Shown: positions 8,778 to 17,755 of the stretch, piece after piece | How positions within the stretch are numbered: the stretch's first letter is position 1 | How the letters are laid out: every line of letters begins with the position of its first letter | Origin: Bacteroidota bacterium | GTDB lineage: Bacteria; Bacteroidota; Bacteroidia; Bacteroidales; VadinHA17 | DNA length: 64,000 nucleotides | Reading direction: 5' to 3' | Assembly: GCA_011050615.1 (NCBI GenBank) | Contig: DRFJ01000050.1 | Coordinates: forward strand, 95,768-159,767 | Notes under the pieces: generated by a model | Database searches by the model: none | Seen by the model: the letters and a program-made list of their open reading frames with translations, nothing else | Told to the model about the DNA's origin: nothing | Position numbers and translations under genes: made by a program

Positions 8778-10007
8778 CTATAAATATTCTTCCCAGCCGA
8801 GGTCAGGTCCGGTAAAGGGGGCAATGGCCCTCCTGTATATACCCTGCACCCATGCTATGGTCATCCCGTAGTTGGTCACGGGTATGCCTGCTTCTATTGC
8901 CGGCCTGAGCCTGTTATGCAGTTGTTTACGCGTTATCATGCATCCTCCGCATTGTATGACCAGTGAATAATCTGTCACCGGTCTTTTGGATGCGTCAAGT
9001 CCTGCCACAACATCAAAATGCAGTTTTTTTCCTGTGAAAGCACTTAGCCACCTGGGTATTTTAATTCTGCCAATATCATCACATGACACATGATGAGTGC
9101 ATGACTCAAGGAGCAATACACGGTCCCCGTCTTTGAGGTCTGAAATTTTTGGTGTGCCCCTCAGGTAACTGCCAAAATCACCTTTCAGCCTTGCAAGGAC
9201 TATGCTGAAACTGGTAAGGGGTATATCCTGTGGTACTGAAGCATCAGCCTTAACAAATATTTGTGAGTCAGTTACCGCAAGTGCAGGTTTAACAGCAGAT
9301 CTTTTCAGGAAGGTGTCTATTTCCCTCTCCTTTAAGACTATTGCAATGGCATCATTATCGATAATATCCCTGATAGTCTGAACCTGGGGAAGGATAAGCC
9401 TGCCTTCCGGGGCTTCAGCGTCAATTGGAGTTATCAGGAGCACCATATCACCTTGCTTAAGAAGATCACCCAGTAAAGTTGGTGCTTTAAGTGCATGTTC
9501 TGGTATAGTGTACTTTATCAGCTTAATAAGCTTTTCGTAATTATCTTTTGTCACTGCAGAAAAACTTATCAGCTCTTTACCCGTTATATTTTTTACCTTT
9601 TCTATAAAGCCTGCCGAGGGTGCTTCAATATCTGATTTGGTTTGGACAATAATATAGGGGGTATCTGTATTCCTGAAGCTGTTTATAATCATTTCTTCAT
9701 ACTCATCCCACAAATTATTGTTAAGCAAAAGTATTCCGAGGTCGATTATTTCCAGTACTTTAAGTGATCTTTCCACACGTTTGGATCCCAGCTCTCCAAT
9801 ATCGTCTATACCTGCAGTATCAATAAGTATCACCGGGCCGAAACCGCTTATTTCAAATGATTTTTTTACCGGGTCGGTGGTGGTACCGGCCTGTTCAGAG
9901 ACAATAGCTATTTCCTGCCCGGCCAGTGCATTTATAAGGCTGCTCTTGCCGTTATTCCTCCTTCCGAAAATACCAATATGGGGTGTGCTTTCCCTGCCTT
10001 TATTCAT
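8778..10007 (-). CDS. hydF: [FeFe]-hydrogenase H-cluster maturation GTPase HydF
   Basis: This 409-residue protein has an N-terminal Era-like GTPase domain (G1 GRRNNGKSS at 15-23, G3 DTAGIDD, G4 TKSD), a middle dimerisation domain and the C-terminal cluster domain with C303 (CTHH) and C353/C356 (CGGC). HydF carries a [4Fe-4S] cluster and serves as scaffold for assembling the 2Fe subcluster of the hydrogenase. The residue before CGGC is Gln352, where many HydF proteins have His. It lies 15 bp downstream of the aspA-like gene on the same strand, so the two form an operon. hydE, hydG and the hydrogenase are not in the window. Confidence 0.94.
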   Translation of the reverse strand: MNKGRESTPHIGIFGRRNNGKSSLINALAGQEIAIVSEQAGTTTDPVKKSFEISGFGPVILIDTAGIDDIGELGSKRVERSLKVLEIIDLGILLLNNNLWDEYEEMIINSFRNTDTPYIIVQTKSDIEAPSAGFIEKVKNITGKELISFSAVTKDNYEKLIKLIKYTIPEHALKAPTLLGDLLKQGDMVLLITPIDAEAPEGRLILPQVQTIRDIIDNDAIAIVLKEREIDTFLKRSAVKPALAVTDSQIFVKADASVPQDIPLTSFSIVLARLKGDFGSYLRGTPKISDLKDGDRVLLLESCTHHVSCDDIGRIKIPRWLSAFTGKKLHFDVVAGLDASKRPVTDYSLVIQCGGCMITRKQLHNRLRPAIEAGIPVTNYGMTIAWVQGIYRRAIAPFTGPDLGWEEYL

Positions 10008-10022
10008 AGTAGACGCAAATTA

Positions 10023-11474
10023 TTAGTAATTATGGCTGCTTATATCGTCAAGGGAAAATCCCATTTTGAGCAGGTTGGCAGGTTTAAGTATATCATCCAG
10101 TTTTTTACTTTCGAAGTATCCTGTCTGTTCACACGCCTTAAAAATATCAGTATTTTTTTCTTTCATGTACAGTGCAATCTCAGTAGCCTTATTATAACCT
10201 ATATAAGGAATTAAGGCGGTACTTATGACCGGGCTCTTAACCAGGATCTCGTAGGCTGCCTTCCTGTTAACCTTAAGATCATAAATAAGGTTCATCGACA
10301 GGCTCTTATTTGCATTTATTAGCATTTTGAGGCTTTCAATAATACTATGACCTATGACTGGCAGGTATGCGTTAAGATCGAGGCAGCCCTGCCCGCACAG
10401 GTTAGCCAGAAGCATATCATTGGAATAGATCTTATGAGCAGTACTTATTACAAATTCGGGTATCACCGGGTTAATCTTCCCTGGCATTACAGAGCTGCCC
10501 TTCTGTCGCTCCGGTATACTTATAAGGCCTGACCTGCTTATGTCAGATGCCATAAGCCTTATATCCGATGCTATTTTTTCAAGGTTTACGGCATGGGATT
10601 TAAGAGTGGCGTGTATTTCAACCCACCTGTCAAGGTTTGATGTTGCATCATTTAGATTTTCGCTTCGGGTAAGTGGTAGTGAAGTAAGATGTCTAAGTTC
10701 CGGTACTACTTCTATTATAAAGAACCGTGGTGTTGCAAGTCCGGTTCCTGTTGCTCCCCCACCGAGATTTACAACCTTAATTCTTTCCTTGCATTTTGAA
10801 ACCCTCCACCAGTCGCGTGATAAGGCATCATTATATGCGCTGAACAGCCTGCCGAAAGATGAAGGAACGGCTTCCTGCATCTGTGTATAGGCGGGACGCA
10901 GGTGTTCCCGGTATCTTGTTTCCAGTGTTTCTATATTTTTCCTGAGTGAATTTATTGCTTCCTCGAGTTCTTCAAGAAGCTTCATAGAAGCAATGGTAAG
11001 GGCCGTGGGAATGACGTCATTTGTAGACTGGTAAACATTGGCATGCTCGATAGGATCTATAAACTTATAATCACCTGCATTGTTCCCGCTGTTTATAAGT
11101 GCTGCATTTGTGATTATCTCATTTATATTCATATTTATGCTTGTGCCGGCACCACCCTGGATGGCTGGTACGATAAAATGACTGAAATACAGTCCGTCAG
11201 ATACTTCGACCGCAGCATTTTCGAGTGCATCGATAATTTCCGGTGGAATAATTTTAAGTGGAGAATCCCCGTCATATTTCTTTTGTACGGCTTCGGAAAA
11301 ATGCCTGTACACGCGATAGCAGGCCTGTTTTACCAATCCGGTTGCCCTGTACCATTCCTTCTGGAAAGGTATATCTCCCGGGAAATTTTCCACTGCCCTT
11401 ATTGAGTTAATGCCGTAAAGGGCTGCTTCAGGTATTCTTACTTCCCCAAGCTTGTCAGATTCAATACGATCCAT
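10023..11474 (-). CDS. aspA: Aspartate ammonia-lyase-like protein (fumarase/aspartase superfamily)
   Basis: This 483-residue protein is of aspartase length (E. coli AspA is 478). It has QGGAGTSINMNINEI near residue 106, QSTNDVIPTAL at 149, YTQMQEAVP near 196 and the flexible signature loop KGSSVMPGKINPV at 325-337. The enzyme would convert aspartate to fumarate and ammonia. The usual GTGLN segment reads GGGATGTGLAT here, so it is a divergent branch and another substrate is possible. It is the first gene of an aspA-hydF operon. Such pairs are known among hydrogenase maturation loci, where ammonia release could feed assembly of the dithiomethylamine bridge; that link is inference. Confidence 0.82.
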   Translation of the reverse strand: MDRIESDKLGEVRIPEAALYGINSIRAVENFPGDIPFQKEWYRATGLVKQACYRVYRHFSEAVQKKYDGDSPLKIIPPEIIDALENAAVEVSDGLYFSHFIVPAIQGGAGTSINMNINEIITNAALINSGNNAGDYKFIDPIEHANVYQSTNDVIPTALTIASMKLLEELEEAINSLRKNIETLETRYREHLRPAYTQMQEAVPSSFGRLFSAYNDALSRDWWRVSKCKERIKVVNLGGGATGTGLATPRFFIIEVVPELRHLTSLPLTRSENLNDATSNLDRWVEIHATLKSHAVNLEKIASDIRLMASDISRSGLISIPERQKGSSVMPGKINPVIPEFVISTAHKIYSNDMLLANLCGQGCLDLNAYLPVIGHSIIESLKMLINANKSLSMNLIYDLKVNRKAAYEILVKSPVISTALIPYIGYNKATEIALYMKEKNTDIFKACEQTGYFESKKLDDILKPANLLKMGFSLDDISSHNY

Positions 11475-11496
11475 TGGCTTAATTATTTCTCATCCA

Positions 11497-11504
11497 CAAA
11501 TTTA
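11497..11504 (-). promoter_or_regulatory. Putative -7 promoter element for aspA-hydF
   Basis: On the minus strand the sequence reads TAAATTTG, matching TAnnTTTG, 23 bp upstream of the aspA-like start. No spaced -33 element is evident. Confidence 0.35.
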
Positions 11505-11601
11505 GTCAAAAAAAGCGGCCCGGTCATTCTTAAGCCAGTACAAAATCTCCTTTATCTGTATAATCTGCATAAATCAAAGTAACTCAGCGCAATATGTATC
11601 C

Positions 11602-12894
11602 TCAGTTACCGAACCTCGGGTTTACAACATTATTGTATATTGAACCGAAAGAATAAGTAAGTCCCAGTTCAAATGAGTAGGAATAACTTGTTTTGAGTAC
11701 CCTCTGTCGTGTAAGGACTTCCTGTTCGGTGGCATCACCCTTGACCAGGTTGCGCTGATCGTGTATCAGGTTTGCCCTGCTCTGGACATTAACAGACAGG
11801 CCTTTATATATCCTGTAATAAATACTGGCCCTCAGCCCGAGATTATTTTCGGAAAAATCATGGAGGTAGTTTGACCATGTCATTGATGCCCACCCGGAAC
11901 CCCAGGGCTGGTTAAAGCCAAGAGAAGTGCTGAGATAATGACTCAGCAGGAATTCACTTGTTTTAAAGTAGGTAGTTGTATCGTTGTAATTATTGTATTT
12001 GGCATTAAGTCCGTACTGTATCCTGAACTGTCTTTTAAACGACTCTTCATACGGGAAGAGGTTATATTCAATAGCCGGCCCCACGTTTGTTGCAAGCTTA
12101 TAATTGTTATAAGTGTCACTTTCTATTGATACACGTCCTCCGGCCGACCACTTATACCCCAGGCTTTTCACCAGTAGAGATTGTATGCTCCAGTTTTCCC
12201 GGTATGATTTGCTTCTGGTGCTTGTATAATAGGTCTGCCTGTTTGAATACCTCAGGTCAAATTCCATTTTAAGATCCGGAGTTACCCTGTCAGCAGACAG
12301 TGAGGAGCTGGCCCTTGATGTTTCATAGTTTTCATCTTTTTGAAACTCCCCTGAACCACTGAGCCTGAATATCCAGCTCTTCCATGGATCATCCTGAAAA
12401 GAGCTTTGAATTCCTCTGTTACCATCACTACCCGTACCATCATCTTCATAGCTGATTCTTATATTTTTACTCATCGGAGTACGGGCCACATATTTCATGA
12501 GCCCCATGGCTAAGACATTTGCCCTGGCCTTCCTGGTCTCATCTGCAGTCTGGTCAATGGGTGAGAAGAAAATCATTTCTTCCTGAATATCCAGGAATTC
12601 ACCCTGTCCGATAAAGTCGATAATATATTCACCTCCTCCGCCTCCTGTAACTCTTCTTCGCACAAGGATATGTACGTCGGCTTCATCCTTATTATTAACA
12701 TAATTAACAAAGGGGATTGTCTGCTTGATATAATTCCTGTCGCACCACCGGCAGTCTAAAAATATGTTCAGGGCCTCGTGGCGGAGACTTGTGTTTTTAG
12801 TATTTTCCTCCTTCACGCCGGCACCTTTAATATCCTGTGCAAGGGAGACATAACTTACTGCCAGTAAAAGGAATATGGTAAAATATCTTTTCAT
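11602..12894 (-). CDS. Predicted outer-membrane beta-barrel protein, uncharacterised Bacteroidota family
   Basis: This 430-residue protein begins with a signal peptide (MKRYFTIFLLLAVSYVSLAQ). An N-terminal alpha/beta region (about residues 40-150) contains NIFLDCRWCDRNYIKQ, FVNYVNNKDEADVHILV and a glycine run followed by EYIIDFIGQGEF. The rest alternates aromatic and polar residues in about 18-22-residue strands and ends in LELGLTYSFGSIYNNVVNPRFGN, as expected for a small outer-membrane barrel. I recognise the N-terminal pattern as recurring in Bacteroidota proteins of unknown function but cannot name the family. It stands alone on the minus strand, downstream of the NtrC-type regulator gene and with its own promoter-like element. 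Confidence 0.75.
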   Translation of the reverse strand: MKRYFTIFLLLAVSYVSLAQDIKGAGVKEENTKNTSLRHEALNIFLDCRWCDRNYIKQTIPFVNYVNNKDEADVHILVRRRVTGGGGGEYIIDFIGQGEFLDIQEEMIFFSPIDQTADETRKARANVLAMGLMKYVARTPMSKNIRISYEDDGTGSDGNRGIQSSFQDDPWKSWIFRLSGSGEFQKDENYETSRASSSLSADRVTPDLKMEFDLRYSNRQTYYTSTRSKSYRENWSIQSLLVKSLGYKWSAGGRVSIESDTYNNYKLATNVGPAIEYNLFPYEESFKRQFRIQYGLNAKYNNYNDTTTYFKTSEFLLSHYLSTSLGFNQPWGSGWASMTWSNYLHDFSENNLGLRASIYYRIYKGLSVNVQSRANLIHDQRNLVKGDATEQEVLTRQRVLKTSYSYSFELGLTYSFGSIYNNVVNPRFGN

Positions 12895-12922
12895 GTCATT
12901 ATAAGTGTAAAAAAGTGAATTA

Positions 12923-12930
12923 CAAAGCTA
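12923..12930 (-). promoter_or_regulatory. Putative -7 promoter element for the outer-membrane protein gene
   Basis: The minus strand reads TAGCTTTG, an exact TAnnTTTG match, 29 bp upstream of the ATG. It lies in the 101-bp gap separating this gene from the regulator gene. Confidence 0.45.
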
Positions 12931-12995
12931 TCCAAATACCCACTTATTAATGAAGCATGGCTGTTAAAAAAAGTTAAGCAGATAATCCGGTGGTA

Positions 12996-14168
12996 TTATT
13001 TATTACCGGAGATGGGATGTGCATAAGCAACCACATCCCTGCCTGTAATTTTTTCGGGGCAAAGTATTATCAGGCGTTCAAGCACATTTCGGAATTCCCT
13101 GATATTGCCGGTCCATTCTATCTTTTTTAACTCCCTGATGGCAGAATCTTCAATAGTCCTGAGACTTATTCCGTATTCATGACAGATAAGATGGTTAAAA
13201 TGTTCAGTCAGAAGGGGTATGTCGTCAATCCTTTCATTTAGTTTCGGGACATCTATTAATATAACACTCAGGCGATGGTACAGATCCTCCCTGAAGTTGT
13301 TTTTATCGATTTCCTCACTTATATTTTTATTTGTTGCGGCAATGACCCTGACATCAACCTTAATGTCTTTATCTGAGCCAACACGGGATATCTTGTTTTC
13401 CTGCAGTGCTCTCAGGACTTTTGCCTGTGCAGTGAGGCTCATATCTCCAATTTCATCGAGAAAGATAGTTCCCCCGTTTGCCTGTTCAAATTTCCCTATC
13501 CTCTGTTTATGGGCAGAGGTAAAAGAACCTTTCTCATGTCCGAAAAGTTCACTTTCGATAAGCTCTGAAGGTATGGCAGCGCAGTTCACCTCAACGAATG
13601 GACCTTTGGACCTGCTGCTTTTTTCATGTATCTGGTGAGCCACAAGTTCCTTCCCCGTTCCGCTGGCCCCTGTTATCAGAACCCTGGCCTCTGTGGGGGC
13701 TATCCTGTCGATCATTTCTTTTACCCTGACTATTTTTTCTGATTCGCCTACAATCTCAAACCTTTTGCTTACCTGTTTCTTCAGAGTCCTGGTCTGTGTT
13801 ATCAGCGTTGATTTGTCCATGGCATTTCTCATGGTAATTAAAAGCCTGTTCAGGTCAAGTGGTTTTTCCAGGAAGTCAAAAGCTCCTTTTTTAATTGCTT
13901 CAACGGCTGTATCAATATTTCCATGCCCTGATATCATTATCACCGGGATGTCATCAGATACATCCTGGATTTTCTCAAGAACTTCTATTCCATCCATTTT
14001 GTCCATCTTGATGTCGCACAGGATAACATCATAGTCGTTCTCTCCGAAAAGCTCCAGACCGCTGATCCCGTTTTCGGCAAGGTCAACTTCATGCTTCTCG
14101 TACTCAAGTACCTCTTTCAGGGTATTCCTTATTGCTTTTTCATCGTCTATTACCAGTACCTTGGCCAT
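12996..14168 (-). CDS. NtrC-family sigma-54-type response regulator lacking a DNA-binding domain
   Basis: This 390-residue protein has a receiver domain (residues 1-120; acidic pocket D8/D9, phospho-acceptor D52 in ILCDIKMDKMDG, K102 in EKPLD) followed by a AAA+ domain with Walker A GASGTGKE at 167-174 and Walker B GGTIFLDEIGD at 232-242. The sigma-54 contact loop, normally GAFTGA, reads GSFTSA (214-219). It stops at PEKITGRDVVAYAHPISGNK, shortly after the AAA+ lid, so the usual Fis-type helix-turn-helix of about 50 residues is missing. No sensor kinase is nearby. It may act from solution on sigma-54 holoenzyme or not use sigma-54 at all. It follows the ABC exporter genes by 71 bp on the same strand. 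Confidence 0.9.
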   Translation of the reverse strand: MAKVLVIDDEKAIRNTLKEVLEYEKHEVDLAENGISGLELFGENDYDVILCDIKMDKMDGIEVLEKIQDVSDDIPVIMISGHGNIDTAVEAIKKGAFDFLEKPLDLNRLLITMRNAMDKSTLITQTRTLKKQVSKRFEIVGESEKIVRVKEMIDRIAPTEARVLITGASGTGKELVAHQIHEKSSRSKGPFVEVNCAAIPSELIESELFGHEKGSFTSAHKQRIGKFEQANGGTIFLDEIGDMSLTAQAKVLRALQENKISRVGSDKDIKVDVRVIAATNKNISEEIDKNNFREDLYHRLSVILIDVPKLNERIDDIPLLTEHFNHLICHEYGISLRTIEDSAIRELKKIEWTGNIREFRNVLERLIILCPEKITGRDVVAYAHPISGNK

Positions 14169-14239
14169 TATAGTTTAGAAGTTTGGAGGTTCAGGGTTTT
14201 TTAAGGTGTTGTTGAATTATTGAATCGTTTAATCTCGCC
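14169..14239. repeat. Low-complexity intergenic sequence with degenerate short repeats
   Basis: The 71 bp between the regulator and the ABC permease contain loosely repeated TTTAGAAGTTTGGAGGTTCAGG and TTGTTGAATTATTGAAT-like phrases. Similar repeat phrases occur near 20762-20795. No gene is seen. Confidence 0.3.
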
Positions 14240-15604
14240 TCACCCTTTATATCTTATCCATTTCCACATTTCCTTATATGTAACTTTCTTACCGTACATT
14301 AGTATTCCAATCCTGTATATTCTTGCGGCCAGGTATACAAAAGCTACAAATGTTGCTATAAGGACTGCTATTGAGACTACCACCTCCCAGACCGGAACCT
14401 CAAAGGGCAAGCGTGCCATCATCACTATGGGAGAGGTGAAGGGTATCATTGAAAACCAGAAGGACAGTGAACTCTCCGGATTTTCCATGGTCCCAATAGC
14501 CACAAAAAGTGCAAGAATTATGGGTAGCATTATTGGGAACATGAATTGCTGCGTATCAGTATCTGTATCCACGGCTGAGCCTATGGCGGCAAAAACAGAA
14601 GCATAAAGCAGGTAGCCGAATATGAAATAGAAGAAAAACGAAGTGAGGATAAACGGCCAGTTTACATTCATCAGGTTATTGAAGATCTTTGCAAATTCCT
14701 GTTCCTGTGCTGAAAGGTCCGCGGACTGCATGAAAGCTTCATTATCCATGCCTGCCCGTGCCTGGTTCATTACACTCTGGGAAATCTGTTCGCTCATTGC
14801 CTTCGGATTATCCGGAAGGACTTTTGACTGTATAACTGTAAGTATACCAAATGACAGGATGATCCATATCGAGAACTGGGTAAGTCCTACCAGCGCTATC
14901 CCGATGATTTTTCCCATCATGAGCTCGACAGGTTTAACCGATGATATTATTACTTCAACGATACGGTTGTTCTTCTCTTCAAAGACACCTCTCATAACCT
15001 GTACTCCGAACATGATTACTACCATGTACATTAAGAATGCTCCTATATAAGCCAGCACCATGGATATTCCCGTGCTTGTTTCTTTAGTTTCCCCGGCATC
15101 ATCGATCCTGATTGTCTGCACCGCAACGTTAGTCTGGACACTTTTCAGGATTTCATCCAGATTCTCTATATTGTAGGCAAGCAGTTTCTTATTTTCAATA
15201 TCCTGTTCGAGCATTCTTTCGATGTACTGGAGCAGGTCCATGGGTGGTTGTTTCTTTGATATCAGCTGTACAGCCTGAGGTACATTTGTCACCACGGGTG
15301 ATATATATAGTATACCGTAGTAACCTGCTTCTTCGAATGTTCCTTTCAGCTGATTAATATCTGCATTGTCAATGTATTCAAAATCAACATCGTCCCTGTC
15401 CTTTAGCACTCCTTTGAAGAGGTCACTGCCGTCTTCTATAACTGCTATTTTTTTAAATTCTTTATCCTGGTTGCCCATTATCAATACAGGTACCAGAAAA
15501 AGAGCAACAAAAATCAGGGGGGTAAGGACAGTCATTAATATGAATGATTTCTTCTTAACCCTTGAGGTGTATTCTCTTGTTATTATGGTTGATATGTTTC
15601 CCAT
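14240..15604 (-). CDS. ABC-2 type exporter permease (NatB-like)
   Basis: This 454-residue membrane protein has the NatB/ABC-2 layout: a cytoplasmic start (NISTIITREYTSRVKKKSF), TM1 at about 18-40, a large extracytoplasmic domain up to about residue 175, and a C-terminal block of about five membrane segments beginning GISMVLAYIGAFLMYMVVIM and including GVFEEKNNRIVEVIISSVKP, a conserved ABC-2 motif. It would form the membrane part of an exporter with the ATPase encoded 17 bp upstream. NatAB relatives export sodium or other small solutes; the substrate here is unknown. Confidence 0.88.
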   Translation of the reverse strand: MGNISTIITREYTSRVKKKSFILMTVLTPLIFVALFLVPVLIMGNQDKEFKKIAVIEDGSDLFKGVLKDRDDVDFEYIDNADINQLKGTFEEAGYYGILYISPVVTNVPQAVQLISKKQPPMDLLQYIERMLEQDIENKKLLAYNIENLDEILKSVQTNVAVQTIRIDDAGETKETSTGISMVLAYIGAFLMYMVVIMFGVQVMRGVFEEKNNRIVEVIISSVKPVELMMGKIIGIALVGLTQFSIWIILSFGILTVIQSKVLPDNPKAMSEQISQSVMNQARAGMDNEAFMQSADLSAQEQEFAKIFNNLMNVNWPFILTSFFFYFIFGYLLYASVFAAIGSAVDTDTDTQQFMFPIMLPIILALFVAIGTMENPESSLSFWFSMIPFTSPIVMMARLPFEVPVWEVVVSIAVLIATFVAFVYLAARIYRIGILMYGKKVTYKEMWKWIRYKG

Positions 15605-15621
15605 GATTTTGAATGTTTGGG

Positions 15622-16536
15622 TCAGTTGTTTTTATTAGCTTCAACTACACGTATGAATATTTCGTTCATTGAAGGAAGGGTAGGATTAAAAGACAGCACC
15701 CTTCCCTTATCGGTCATATCCCTGATAATATTGTTAATATCAATATCACCTGGTGTTTTAAGCCTTACAGTGGTTCTGCCATTATTACTTTCACTTTTAA
15801 GAACTTCGTAATGGCTGTTTCCCAATATGTTGGCTTCGCCCCTGAATACCACATCGTATTCATTTGCAGCCCATTCTTCCCGTATTTTTGAAACACTGCC
15901 CTCGAGTATCGACTTTGACCTGTCAATCAGGGTAATATTATCGCACATTTCTTCTACAGAGCCCATATTATGTGTAGAGAAGATAACAGTAGCTCCCTTT
16001 TCCCGGAGTTTAAGTATTTCATCCTTCAGAATACTTGCATTAATAGGGTCGAAACCACTGAAGGGCTCATCAAAGATTAGCAGCCTGGGTTCATGAAGAA
16101 CCGTGGTGACAAACTGAACCTTCTGCTGCATTCCCTTAGATAGTTCCTCCACTTTTTTGTCCCACCAGGCAATTATTTCGAGTCTGGTAAACCAGTCTTT
16201 GAGTTTGACCATTGCTTCACTCTTACTCAGTCCCTTCAGGCGGGCCAGGTAGAGAGCCTGTTCTCCTACTTTCATCTTTTTATAGAGGCCTCTTTCTTCC
16301 GGAAGATATCCTATATTAGCGAGGTCATTCCTTGTAATCTTGTGACCGTCAAGCAATACCGTTCCGCTGTCGGGAGCAGTAATCTGGTTGATTATCCTGA
16401 GCAGGGTGGTCTTTCCTGCTCCGTTGGGTCCCAGGAGTCCGTAAATGGACTGACTTGGCACTATCATACTCAGATTATCCAGTGCCAGGTGGTTTCTGTA
16501 CTGTTTAATTACATTTTCAGCCTGCAGAAGTGACAT
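15622..16536 (-). CDS. ABC transporter ATP-binding protein (NatA-like)
   Basis: This 304-residue ATPase has Walker A GPNGAGKTT at 36-44, the signature segment ELSKGMQQKVQFV (LSKGM in place of LSGGQ, usual in this subgroup), Walker B LLIFDEPFSG and the switch histidine in IFSTHNM. A C-terminal extension of about 80 residues follows, as in NatA-type proteins. It powers the permease encoded 17 bp downstream. A perfect 14-bp palindrome lies just upstream of its start. Confidence 0.93.
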   Translation of the reverse strand: MSLLQAENVIKQYRNHLALDNLSMIVPSQSIYGLLGPNGAGKTTLLRIINQITAPDSGTVLLDGHKITRNDLANIGYLPEERGLYKKMKVGEQALYLARLKGLSKSEAMVKLKDWFTRLEIIAWWDKKVEELSKGMQQKVQFVTTVLHEPRLLIFDEPFSGFDPINASILKDEILKLREKGATVIFSTHNMGSVEEMCDNITLIDRSKSILEGSVSKIREEWAANEYDVVFRGEANILGNSHYEVLKSESNNGRTTVRLKTPGDIDINNIIRDMTDKGRVLSFNPTLPSMNEIFIRVVEANKNN

Positions 16537-16545
16537 TTGTTTTAT

Positions 16546-16559
16546 TTTAACGCGTTAAA
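16546..16559. promoter_or_regulatory. 14-bp perfect palindrome upstream of the ABC ATPase gene
   Basis: TTTAACGCGTTAAA is a perfect inverted repeat 9 bp before the ABC ATPase start, in the 53-bp gap after dnaJ. Its position suits an operator; the regulator is unknown. Confidence 0.35.
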
Positions 16560-16589
16560 TATTGAGTGTGTAAATATATAAAACAATTG

Positions 16590-17744
16590 TTATTCAAAGT
16601 ATGATTTCATACGTTCGAAGAATCCCCTGCTATCTTTTCCCGGTTGCGGGGTAAACGATTCTGAGTTGCTCATTTTCTCAATTATTTTCTGTTCTTCGGC
16701 GCTTATCTTTTTAGGTATCCATACATTGACATTGACAAGAAGATCCCCTTTACCATATCCGTTTACTTCAGGGAGGCCTTTACCCCTGAGCCTTAATATC
16801 TTACCCGGCTGGGTACCCTGTTCTATCTTAATTTTAACCTTGCTTTCAACAGTTGGTATTTCAACATTGGTACCCAGTATTGCCTCGGGTACACTTATAT
16901 AGAGGTTATAAATAAGGTCTTTGCCTTCCCTGTAAAGATCGGGGTGTTCTTCCTCGTCAATCATAACAAGCAGATCCCCGGGCACTCCTCCGCGTCTTGC
17001 TGCATTTCCTTTGCCACTGACAGTCATCTGCATCCCTTTGCCCACACCTGCTGGAATATTGATCTTGATTATTTCCTGGTCTTTGATTATTCCTTCACCA
17101 AAGCATTTACTGCACTTTTTTATAATGATCTTACCTTCCCCTCCGCAGGTCGGGCAGCTTGAAGTACTCTGCATCTGCCCCAGCAATGTATTGGTTACCC
17201 TGGTTACGTGCCCTGAACCCCGGCATGTATCGCAGGTGGCGTAACTGTTACTGTCGGCAGCACCTGAGCCTCCACAGTCAGAACAGCTAACATATTTGTT
17301 CACCTTTATTTTTTTCTCGGTACCATTAGCTATTTCTTTCAGGTTCAGTTTTACCTTAAGCCTGAGGTTTGAACCCCTGTTCACTCTCTGTCGTCTTCTT
17401 CCGCCGCCACCAAAGCCACCAAAGCCACCGAAGTCCCCGAAAGCGTCACCGAAGATATCACCGAAGGAAGAAAATATATCTTCCATGGTCATGCCACCAC
17501 TGCCAAAACCGTTTTGACCGCCAAGGCCGGCATGACCATACCTGTCATAACGTGCCCTCTTATCATCATCACGTAAAACTTCGTATGCCTCGGCTGCCTC
17601 CTTGAATTTATTCTCCGCTTCCTTATTACCCGGATTTTTATCGGGATGATATTTCAGAGCTTTCTGCCGGTAAGCTTTCTTTATCTCTTCTTTTGTTGCA
17701 TTCCTGGATACACCCAGTACTTCGTAATAATCTCTTTTACTCAT
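16590..17744 (-). CDS. dnaJ: Chaperone protein DnaJ
   Basis: This 384-residue type I J-protein is complete. It has a J domain (1-70) with HPD at 33-35, a Gly/Phe-rich linker (about 75-115, with repeated GFGG units), four CxxCxGxG zinc repeats ([32 protein letters not shown]) between about 150 and 215, and the C-terminal substrate-binding domains. It delivers unfolded clients to DnaK and stimulates its ATPase. grpE lies 11 bp upstream in the same operon; dnaK is not in the window. Confidence 0.97.
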   Translation of the reverse strand: MSKRDYYEVLGVSRNATKEEIKKAYRQKALKYHPDKNPGNKEAENKFKEAAEAYEVLRDDDKRARYDRYGHAGLGGQNGFGSGGMTMEDIFSSFGDIFGDAFGDFGGFGGFGGGGRRRQRVNRGSNLRLKVKLNLKEIANGTEKKIKVNKYVSCSDCGGSGAADSNSYATCDTCRGSGHVTRVTNTLLGQMQSTSSCPTCGGEGKIIIKKCSKCFGEGIIKDQEIIKINIPAGVGKGMQMTVSGKGNAARRGGVPGDLLVMIDEEEHPDLYREGKDLIYNLYISVPEAILGTNVEIPTVESKVKIKIEQGTQPGKILRLRGKGLPEVNGYGKGDLLVNVNVWIPKKISAEEQKIIEKMSNSESFTPQPGKDSRGFFERMKSYFE

Positions 17745-17755
17745 CCTCTCTGTTA

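Noticed and set aside
16571..16598. Minus-strand promoter for the ABC ATPase gene (TATATTTA)
   Set aside because: The -7 octamer lacks the final G and the CAAA complement is at the wrong spacing.
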